The notes beneath the pieces were generated by a model that was not told the DNA's origin, ran no database searches, and saw nothing but the letters and a program-made list of their open reading frames with translations. From assembly GCA_964460345.1 (NCBI GenBank), contig CAYWRO010000108.1:1-9921 (forward strand): 9,921 nt of DNA, written 5' to 3'. Below, one piece after another: positions 1-5,326 of the stretch; within the stretch, counting starts at the first letter, position 1, and each line of letters opens with the position of its first letter. The translations under genes were made by a program, and so were the position numbers. This DNA comes from CAYWRO01 sp964460345. Its GTDB lineage: Bacteria; Planctomycetota; Phycisphaerae; Phycisphaerales; UBA1924.

Positions 1-36
1 GCACGGCTGCGCCGCGGAGTACCGCGGCGAGCCGTG
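1..36. repeat. Long imperfect hairpin (inverted repeat)
   Basis: Bases 2-17 pair with bases 22-36 around a four-base loop AGTA (18-21), with one bulged G at position 9, giving about 15 base pairs, nearly all G-C. It lies about 43 bases beyond the stop codon of the minus-strand msr fusion, so it could end that transcript, but any T-tract that would follow on that strand is outside the window. The arm sequence GGCTGCGCC recurs at the right edge of the window, so this may be a dispersed palindromic repeat rather than a dedicated terminator. Confidence 0.6.
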
Positions 37-79
37 GCACCCAGGGGAGGCGAGCCGTTGCTCCTCCGATTCACTCAAA

Positions 80-1168
80 TCAATCGAGTTCCGGAATCGC
101 GCAGCTTCCCCCGTGCTTCGCGTGGTAGTCCTGGTGGTACTCCTCCGCCTCGTAGAACTGCTTCGCCCGTTCCACCTGTGTCACCACCTTCTTGCCGTTG
201 AAGCATGGGTCGTTCTGCTGCTCTTCCACAAAGGCCTGCGCTTCGCGAAGCTGCGCCTCGTCCGCGGCGAAGATCGCGCTGCGATACTGCGTGCCGATGT
301 CCGGGCCCTGGCGGTTGAGCTGCGTGGGGTTGTGGAACTTGAAGAAGTACTCCAGCAGCTGGCGATAGCTCACGCGCGCCGGGTCGAAGGTCACGCGCAC
401 GGTCTCGGCGTGGCCGGTCGTCCCGCTGCACACCTGTTTGTACGTCGGGTTTTCTACGCTGCCGTTCTGGTAGCCGCTCACCACGTCCAGAACGCCCGGG
501 ACCTGCTGGAAGCGATCTTCCACGCCCCAGAAGCAGCCGCCCGCGAAGTACGCCGTCTGTGTCTGCACCGGTTGTGACCGTTCCGGCATCTGCGTGCCCT
601 TCTCGTAAAACTCAAGCGATTCGGAGTTCATGCAGTACCGCAGCCCCGTCGGCGGCGGACCATCTTCGAAGACGTGTCCCAGGTGGCCGTCGCAGCGGGC
701 GCAGGTGATCTCCGTCCGCACCATGCCGTGGCTCGTGTCGCGGATCTCGCGCACGTGCGCCGGGTCCACCGGCTGGAAGAAGCTCGGCCACCCCGTGCCC
801 GAATGGAACTTGGAATCCGACGAAAACAGCGGCAGCCCGCACAGGGCGCACACGTACGTCCCCTCGAGCTTGTTATCCAGCAGCGTGCCACAGAAGGGCG
901 CTTCCGTCCCCTTGCTCAGCAGCACGCGGCGCTGCTCATCCGTCAAGTCCTTCGCAAGCGTCTCGATCTGCTCCCTGCTCAGGGGGGTGACATCGTGCCC
1001 GCTCGCCGAATACACCGGCGCGTCCGCCGCGGCTGTGTTCCCGTTCATTGCGCTCGCCTCCTTCTTGCCCGGCTCGCTCGCGCCCGTCTCCGGCTGCCCG
1101 GCAAACGCCAGCCCCATCACGAAGACCAGCATCGCCACACCCAGAAACGCCGCGATCCGCATCATCAT
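80..1168 (-). CDS. msrBA: Exported peptide-methionine sulfoxide reductase, MsrB-MsrA fusion
   Basis: A bifunctional enzyme that reduces both methionine-sulfoxide epimers (MsrB for R, MsrA for S), probably repairing oxidised envelope proteins. The chosen start gives 362 residues. Residues 1-23 form a signal peptide (hydrophobic core, cleavage near AFA|GQ). The MsrB domain spans about 63-190, with zinc cysteines C107/C110 and C156/C159 and catalytic C179 in RYCMNS. The MsrA domain spans about 203-360, with catalytic C212 in GGCFWG and further cysteines at 247, 322 and 356; the last is placed as a resolving cysteine would be. The usual MsrB resolving cysteine (E. coli position 63, in GCGWPSF) is Thr125 here, while Cys93 sits at the alternative position 31. 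ATG at 1168 is preferred because GGGAG lies eight bases upstream and it starts the signal peptide cleanly. In-frame ATGs at 1183 and 1228 are possible and would add 5 or 20 residues. No cysteine lipobox is seen. Family assignment is very secure; the exact start is not. Confidence 0.95.
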   Translation of the reverse strand: MMMRIAAFLGVAMLVFVMGLAFAGQPETGASEPGKKEASAMNGNTAAADAPVYSASGHDVTPLSREQIETLAKDLTDEQRRVLLSKGTEAPFCGTLLDNKLEGTYVCALCGLPLFSSDSKFHSGTGWPSFFQPVDPAHVREIRDTSHGMVRTEITCARCDGHLGHVFEDGPPPTGLRYCMNSESLEFYEKGTQMPERSQPVQTQTAYFAGGCFWGVEDRFQQVPGVLDVVSGYQNGSVENPTYKQVCSGTTGHAETVRVTFDPARVSYRQLLEYFFKFHNPTQLNRQGPDIGTQYRSAIFAADEAQLREAQAFVEEQQNDPCFNGKKVVTQVERAKQFYEAEEYHQDYHAKHGGSCAIPELD

Positions 1169-1332
1169 CGCCGTGGCTCCCATGCCCGGTTGGTCCGGGC
1201 GGTCTCCCCCGGGCCCCTCCGCCTCCATCTTGTGCTACGCCCTCTCAGAGTATGGGTTCCGCCGGCTCTCCGCACCATGAGATGACCAGCGCCCGCGGCG
1301 GGTTGCACCCCCTCCATCCTCCATCGGATTCG

Positions 1333-1375
1333 GCGCCGGCCCGCCGCGCTGACAGCGTCGTGTCAGTGCCGGCGC
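1333..1375. repeat. Nested inverted repeat, operator-like
   Basis: The outer arms GCGCCGGC (1333-1340) and GCCGGCGC (1368-1375) are perfect complements. Inside them, CTGACA (1349-1354) and TGTCAG (1361-1366) form a perfect six-base inverted repeat around GCGTCG. It sits upstream of the possible promoter of the HTH operon. It could be a binding site for a dimeric regulator or a structured transcript element. No protein has been shown to bind it. Confidence 0.55.
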
Positions 1376-1387
1376 GCAAAAAGCGCG
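1373..1387. repeat. Short hairpin CGCGC-AAAAA-GCGCG
   Basis: A perfect five-base stem (1373-1377 with 1383-1387) around a five-A loop. It overlaps the last bases of the larger inverted repeat beside it, so the two structures compete for the same arm. On the minus strand the loop reads as five T, but these are in the loop and do not follow a stem, so it is not a standard terminator. Confidence 0.4.
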
Positions 1388-1405
1388 TCCTCCCGCTCCA
1401 CCCCC

Positions 1406-1434
1406 TTGCCTTCGCCCCCAACCTGCGGCATGAT
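1406..1434 (+). promoter_or_regulatory. Possible sigma-70-type promoter for the HTH-terminase operon
   Basis: TTGCCT (1406-1411), 17 bases, then CATGAT (1429-1434). Each hexamer matches the consensus at four of six positions. It would place a transcript start near 1441, about 50 bases before the HTH gene. This is a by-eye match in GC-rich DNA and remains tentative. Confidence 0.27.
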
Positions 1435-1493
1435 ACCGTCCGAATACCAAACAGAACACGACCGACCACGCACGCAGACAGGGGGACCTCGCC

Positions 1494-2165
1494 ATGAATG
1501 CAGAACGCAACTCAAGCAACAGCAACATCTTAAGGAGCAGCACGCCCAGCCCAATCCACGACCGTCCCCTTCCCGACGCCCCGTCCACTTCCCACGCACC
1601 CGGCCGCCACGACACGGGGGCCGCCACCGCCCGCCGGACCAGGGCCGAGCGGCTCATGGCCGTGGCGCCCCACCTGCCCTCCGATGAGCGGGCCCTGATC
1701 CACCAGGTCTACGGCGATGGCCGGTCGGCGACGGAGGTCGCCCGCCTCACCGGCGATTCCCCCCGCGCCGTCCGCGCCCGCCTGGCGCGGATCACCACGC
1801 GCGTGGACGACCCGCTGTTTGCCTGGGTCGTCGTGCATGAACGCGCCCTGCCGCCGCTGTTGCGCGCGATCGCCAAGGGCAACATCCTCCACCACCGACC
1901 GCTGCGCGACGTTGCGCGCGAACGCGGCCTCAGCTACCACCAGGCTCGCGCACTGCGACAGTCGATCGTCTCTCTCGCCCAGGCGCGCATCGTCAGCGCC
2001 GCCGCGATCGCGCCGAGCGTCGCCAGCGCCCCCGACAAGCCGCCGCCAGGTTCCCAGGAGCGCACGCCGCGCACCGCGCGCCGGCCGAAAGCGCACTGGC
2101 GATCCGGCGACGCCTCTCCCCAGACCACACGCACCTCAACCACCACCAAAGGAGACGCTCCGTGA
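1494..2165 (+). CDS. Double helix-turn-helix DNA-binding protein, first gene of the terminase operon
   Basis: A 223-residue protein not matched to a named family. The N-terminal 50 residues and the C-terminal 50 (rich in Pro, Arg, Thr and Ser) look disordered. The middle holds two helix-turn-helix-like units. Residues about 62-100 resemble sigma-70 region 4 (SATEVARLTGDSPRAVRARL), and residues about 131-160 contain a second one (RDVARERGLSYHQARALRQS). The start is supported by AGGGGG eight bases before the ATG. Its TGA overlaps the GTG of the ATPase gene (GTGA), so the two are translationally coupled. It may repress or activate its own operon, or take the DNA-recognition role of a small terminase subunit, since those proteins also carry HTH folds. 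It lacks sigma region 2 and is not a complete sigma factor. Confidence 0.8.
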   Translation: MNAERNSSNSNILRSSTPSPIHDRPLPDAPSTSHAPGRHDTGAATARRTRAERLMAVAPHLPSDERALIHQVYGDGRSATEVARLTGDSPRAVRARLARITTRVDDPLFAWVVVHERALPPLLRAIAKGNILHHRPLRDVARERGLSYHQARALRQSIVSLAQARIVSAAAIAPSVASAPDKPPPGSQERTPRTARRPKAHWRSGDASPQTTRTSTTTKGDAP

Positions 2166-2950
2166 CCGATTTGCCTCGCCCCGCCCTCACCCGCATTCGC
2201 GCCCGCGCTCACCGCTCGCGATCGCGCGCTCCCTCGCGCCGGCTCTGCATCACCGCCGCGCAGTTCGGTCTCGCGCTTCCCGGCGCGCCGGATGCGCCTC
2301 CATCGCCGTGCGCTGCGCCTGATCCCGACTGGCTCGCCGCGGTTGGCTGCGCAGCGCTGGCCGTCGACGTCCTGCTCGCGCCGGGGCATGCATGCCTCAT
2401 CTCCGGCCCCAGCGGCGCGGGCAAGAGCACGCTTCTCCGTCGCATCGCCGGCGGCACGCCGACACGCATCGTCAACCTCGATGCGCCCGCCCTGGACCGA
2501 CAAACTCGCGGCGTGCGCCCGCCGGTTGATCTCTTCTCCCTCCCGCTGGACGCCACGCTCCGCCTGCTCGCCGCGGCGGGGCTCGCCGAAGCGCCGCTGC
2601 TGATCCGGCCAGCGCGCTTTCTCTCCGAGGGGCAGCGCTTCAGGCTGCGCCTTGCCCTGGCGATGGCCCGCGCGGCGCGCCTTGCGTGCAAAAACCAGCC
2701 TGTCACGATCATCGCCGATGAGTTCTGCGCCCCGCTCGATGACGCCACCGCCGCGAGCGTCTGCCTGGCTTTGTCGCGCTGGCTGCGCACGACCGGCGTC
2801 CGCCTCATCGCGGCGACCCCGCGCGGCGACCTCCGACCCTTTCTTCGACCGCAACTGATCGCCGCTACCCAACCCTACCAGCCTCCCGAGGTCTCCCATG
2901 CACGTTCCTTCCCTGACGAAGCGTTGCGACCCGCTCGCCGCGCTGGATGA
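2162..2950 (+). CDS. ABC-class ATPase, soluble, COG2401-like ATPase half
   Basis: A 262-residue nucleotide-binding protein with no membrane segment, so a role in substrate transport is unlikely. Visible motifs are Walker A GPSGAGKST (82-90), an ABC signature LSEGQ (154-158, usual form LSGGQ), Walker B VTIIADE (181-187, with catalytic Glu187) and a D-loop PLDD (191-194). Where the switch histidine is expected after the next strand, the sequence reads ATPRGDL (218-224) with no His. Residues 11-27 are strongly basic. The GTG start is fixed by AAAGGAG (2148-2154) seven bases upstream and the GTGA overlap with the HTH gene. The last 17 codons overlap the GNAT gene in another frame. COG2401 proteins combine such an ATPase with an acetyltransferase in one chain; here the halves are separate adjacent genes. 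The link to COG2401 is from memory of the family, not a search. Confidence 0.85.
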   Translation: MTDLPRPALTRIRARAHRSRSRAPSRRLCITAAQFGLALPGAPDAPPSPCAAPDPDWLAAVGCAALAVDVLLAPGHACLISGPSGAGKSTLLRRIAGGTPTRIVNLDAPALDRQTRGVRPPVDLFSLPLDATLRLLAAAGLAEAPLLIRPARFLSEGQRFRLRLALAMARAARLACKNQPVTIIADEFCAPLDDATAASVCLALSRWLRTTGVRLIAATPRGDLRPFLRPQLIAATQPYQPPEVSHARSFPDEALRPARRAG

Positions 2951-3644
2951 AGCCCTGCGCCCGTGCGTCGTGATCCGGCCGGGCACGCGCGCCGACTACC
3001 TCCGCCTTGCGCGCCACCACTATTGCGCCACCCCGCCGGCGACGATCGTGCAGACGCTCGTGATCGCCGACGGCCGCACCGATGAAGCGTTCGGCGTTCT
3101 CACCGTCAGCATGCCGACGCTGAACGGCGCGTGGCGCGCACGCCTCGGTTCACCACGAGCCGCCGGGCCTTCGCGGGCCTCGTCCGCCGCGAGGGCCCGG
3201 CGCCTCAATCGCACGCTGCGCACGATTTCGCGCGTCATCGTGGACCCGCGCTATCGCGTCCGCGGCGTCGCCACGGCGCTCGTGCGCGCGTACCTCGACG
3301 CTCCGCAGACGCCGTGCACGGAGGCGATCGCCGCGATGGGGCGGCCGTGCCGCTTCTTTGCGCGCGCTGGGATGACGCCCGTGCGCGCTCCGATCCCGGC
3401 GCGCCACGCGCGCCTGCTCGCCCACCTTGACGCCGCGCGCATTCCGCCCTGGACACTCGCGGATCCGCAGCGCACGACCGAACGCCTCCATACAACCCCG
3501 CAACTTCTGCCCGCGCTGCATCGCTGGGCCAACGACGCCCGCGCCACGCGCCGCTTTTTGCGCGCCGATCCCACCCACCTGGCACGCCACGCGGCACACT
3601 GCCTGCTCGCTGCCAGGACCATCTACATCCACACGCGCGATTGA
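2898..3644 (+). CDS. GNAT-fold N-acetyltransferase, COG2401-like acetyltransferase half
   Basis: A 248-residue protein with a GNAT core at about residues 24-165. The acetyl-CoA motif A is clear: ISRVIVDPRYRVRGVATALV (110-129), with the pyrophosphate loop RVRGVA (120-125). A motif B-like helix follows at CRFFARAGM (151-159). The HHY element near 40-42 and the LNRTLRTISRV stretch (103-113) resemble the acetyltransferase part of COG2401 as remembered. The C-terminal 75 residues are helical and unassigned. The start is supported by GAGG six bases before the ATG. The gene overlaps the ATPase gene by 53 bases in a different frame, implying coupled translation. The substrate is unknown; given the neighbours, the ATPase, the terminase or a DNA-bound protein are candidates, but this is inference. 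Confidence 0.85.
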   Translation: MHVPSLTKRCDPLAALDEALRPCVVIRPGTRADYLRLARHHYCATPPATIVQTLVIADGRTDEAFGVLTVSMPTLNGAWRARLGSPRAAGPSRASSAARARRLNRTLRTISRVIVDPRYRVRGVATALVRAYLDAPQTPCTEAIAAMGRPCRFFARAGMTPVRAPIPARHARLLAHLDAARIPPWTLADPQRTTERLHTTPQLLPALHRWANDARATRRFLRADPTHLARHAAHCLLAARTIYIHTRD

Positions 3645-3701
3645 GACTTCCTTTCCCATCCTTCTTCTACACCTTCCATCACCTTCTTCCCCCTTCATGC
3701 C
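3645..3701 (+). promoter_or_regulatory. Pyrimidine-rich, G-poor leader before the terminase gene
   Basis: The 57 bases between the acetyltransferase stop and the terminase ATG contain only two G and no Shine-Dalgarno-like run. CCTTC recurs at 3660, 3672, 3682 and 3692, spaced 10-12 bases. A C-rich, G-poor RNA of this kind resembles a Rho utilisation site and would stay unstructured. The spacer is in frame with both genes and holds no other ATG, GTG or TTG in that frame, so the terminase start is forced to 3702. Confidence 0.4.
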
Positions 3702-5276
3702 ATGCAAATCAAAGCCAACCCCGTCGGCGCGCCTGCCGACCCCGATGCGCTTCACCGCTTCGTTCGCGCCACGCTCGAGGTCAACATCGCTCGCACCCCG
3801 CTGCTGCCAAACTCCACTGCGCCGTTCGACTATCTCTGCCACGCCTTCTTCGAGGGGCGCAACTTCGACGCGCCGGTCTCGCTCACCGGGTTACCGGCGC
3901 GCCACGACCCGGACGCCGTCGTGTGGGCGAGCCGCGGCGGGGGCAAGACTTTCCTCGCGGCCATCGCAACGCTGCTTGACCTCGTCTTCAAGCCGGGCGT
4001 CGAGGTCCACCTGCTCGCCGGCTCGGTCGAGCAGGGCCTGCGCATGTATCAGCACCTGCGCTCCTTCTTTGAAGAGCCCTGCTTCGCGCAACTGATCGAC
4101 GGCAAGCTCACCGCCCGGGCCGTCAAGCTCACCAACGGCTCGCGCGCCGTCCTGCTGGCACAATCCGAAACCTCCGTCCGCGGCTGCCGCGTGCAGAAGC
4201 TGCGCTGCGACGAGGTGGAGCTCTTTGATCGCGAGGTCTGGAGCGCCGCACAGCTCGTCACGCGATCGTTGGACCTGCGCGGCCCGTGGGGCCGGCAGGT
4301 GCGCGGCGCGGTTGATGCGCTCTCGACGATGCATCGCCCCTTCGGCCTGATGTGGGAGCTCGTCCGCCAGACCGACGACGCCTCGCTGCCCCAGGCCCAC
4401 CCTGCTCTCCCGGAAGCCGAACCCGCCCGCGCGCGGCGCATCTTCAAGTGGAGCGTGCTGGACGTCCTCGAGCACTGCCCGCCTTCGCGCGCGTGCGAGG
4501 CGTGCTCGCTCCAGAACGAATGCCGCGGCAGGGCCAAGCAGCGTCCGCCCGAACAGGGCGGCCACTTTGGCGTCGCCGATGCGGTGCAACTCAAGTCGCG
4601 CGTGGCTCTGCCCGTCTGGACGACGGAGATGCTCTGCGATCGCCCGAACCGCTCCGACTCCGTCTTCCCCGAGTTCAACGATCGCCTGCACATCTGCCCG
4701 GACAACCGCAACGCGCTCGGCACGGGGACGTGGCTCATGGGCATGGACTTCGGCTTCCGCTGCCCGGCGGTGCTGCTGCTGGCGCACCACGAGCCCGGCG
4801 ACATCCTCCGCATCGTGGACGAGCGCATCGAAGCCGAGTGCACGGTGCAGGAGCACCTGGACGCGGTGCGCGACCTTGGCTGGCCGCGTCCTGCGTGGAT
4901 CGGCATCGACCCCGCCGGCATGCAGGTGAGCGACCAGACCGGCCGCAGCGCCCGGGACATCCTGACCGATGCCGGGTACCGCACGCGCCAGCGGCGCTGC
5001 GAGGTTCACGAAGGGCTGATGGCGGTGCGGGCGCGCCTGCGGGCGGCGGATCACTCACGCCCGCGCCTGCTCATCAGCAGCCGCTGCACCAGGCTCATCG
5101 AAGCCATGATGCGCTACCACTACGACGTTGAGCGGCGCGAGTCACTCAAGCCCGTCAAGGACGGCCCCGATCATGCCGCCGATGCGCTGCGCTACCTGAT
5201 CACCAACCTCGATCGCCCGGGCGTGAGATCGGCCAATTACGCAAACGGGGACGCCGCCGGGTCAGTCCCGGTGTAG
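3702..5276 (+). CDS. Phage-type terminase large subunit (DNA-packaging ATPase and nuclease)
   Basis: A 524-residue TerL-like protein; full TerL proteins are usually about 450-600. The ATPase domain (about 40-215) has Walker A SRGGGKT (77-83), Walker B KLRCDE (166-171, Asp170/Glu171) and a coupling-motif-like ALST (206-209). The RNase H-like nuclease domain (about 340-505) has the three expected acidic positions: Asp349 in GMDFG, Asp403 in GIDPAG, and Asp490/Asp494 in DGPDHAADALRY. All key residues are present, so it appears functional. Between the domains is a four-cysteine cluster, C259-X5-C265-X2-C268-X5-C274, a possible zinc or iron-sulfur site. In phages TerL pumps DNA into capsids and cuts it, but no portal, capsid or small-terminase gene is recognisable nearby. 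The start has no Shine-Dalgarno sequence but is the only in-frame start after the previous stop. It is the last gene of the operon and converges on the TlpA-like gene 50 bases away; no clear terminator was seen between them. Confidence 0.9.
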   Translation: MQIKANPVGAPADPDALHRFVRATLEVNIARTPLLPNSTAPFDYLCHAFFEGRNFDAPVSLTGLPARHDPDAVVWASRGGGKTFLAAIATLLDLVFKPGVEVHLLAGSVEQGLRMYQHLRSFFEEPCFAQLIDGKLTARAVKLTNGSRAVLLAQSETSVRGCRVQKLRCDEVELFDREVWSAAQLVTRSLDLRGPWGRQVRGAVDALSTMHRPFGLMWELVRQTDDASLPQAHPALPEAEPARARRIFKWSVLDVLEHCPPSRACEACSLQNECRGRAKQRPPEQGGHFGVADAVQLKSRVALPVWTTEMLCDRPNRSDSVFPEFNDRLHICPDNRNALGTGTWLMGMDFGFRCPAVLLLAHHEPGDILRIVDERIEAECTVQEHLDAVRDLGWPRPAWIGIDPAGMQVSDQTGRSARDILTDAGYRTRQRRCEVHEGLMAVRARLRAADHSRPRLLISSRCTRLIEAMMRYHYDVERRESLKPVKDGPDHAADALRYLITNLDRPGVRSANYANGDAAGSVPV

Positions 5277-5326
5277 CGTCCCAGCCTGCGCGCCCCCGCT
5301 GCTCTGTTGCGCCAAACGCGCCGGCG

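Larger units (their letters stand above)
1169..1493. other. Divergent intergenic region between msrBA and the HTH-terminase operon
   Basis: About 325 bases with no convincing gene, although the left 60 bases may be coding if msrBA starts at 1228. A short perfect inverted repeat (GCCCGG/CCGGGC, 1184-1200, loop TTGGT) lies just upstream of the preferred msr start. A larger nested inverted repeat occupies 1333-1375, an AAAAA-loop hairpin 1373-1387, and a possible plus-strand promoter 1406-1434. No good minus-strand promoter was found by eye. Confidence 0.6.

Noticed and set aside
1494..2165. ECF sigma factor
   Set aside because: Only a region-4-like HTH is visible; there is no region 2, and the second HTH does not fit a sigma factor.
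2162..2950. ABC transporter subunit
   Set aside because: There is no permease gene beside it, no transmembrane segment, and the neighbours are an acetyltransferase and a terminase.
1934..2986. Long minus-strand open frame of 350 codons opposite the HTH/ATPase genes
   Set aside because: It is Arg/Ala/Gly-rich with no recognisable motif and lies antisense to genes with clear motifs and ribosome sites; long antisense frames are expected in such GC-rich DNA.
3891..5054. Minus-strand open frame of 387 codons opposite the terminase gene
   Set aside because: No motif or ribosome site is evident, and the opposite strand encodes TerL with intact catalytic motifs.
1494..5276. Ordinary prophage
   Set aside because: Only the terminase is clearly phage-like. 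No integrase, portal, capsid, tail or lysis gene is present and the neighbours on both sides are cellular. A remnant cannot be excluded.
5277..5326. Terminator between the convergent terminase and TlpA-like genes
   Set aside because: Only a four-base GCGC pairing around CAAAC was found, with no T-tract; too weak to call.
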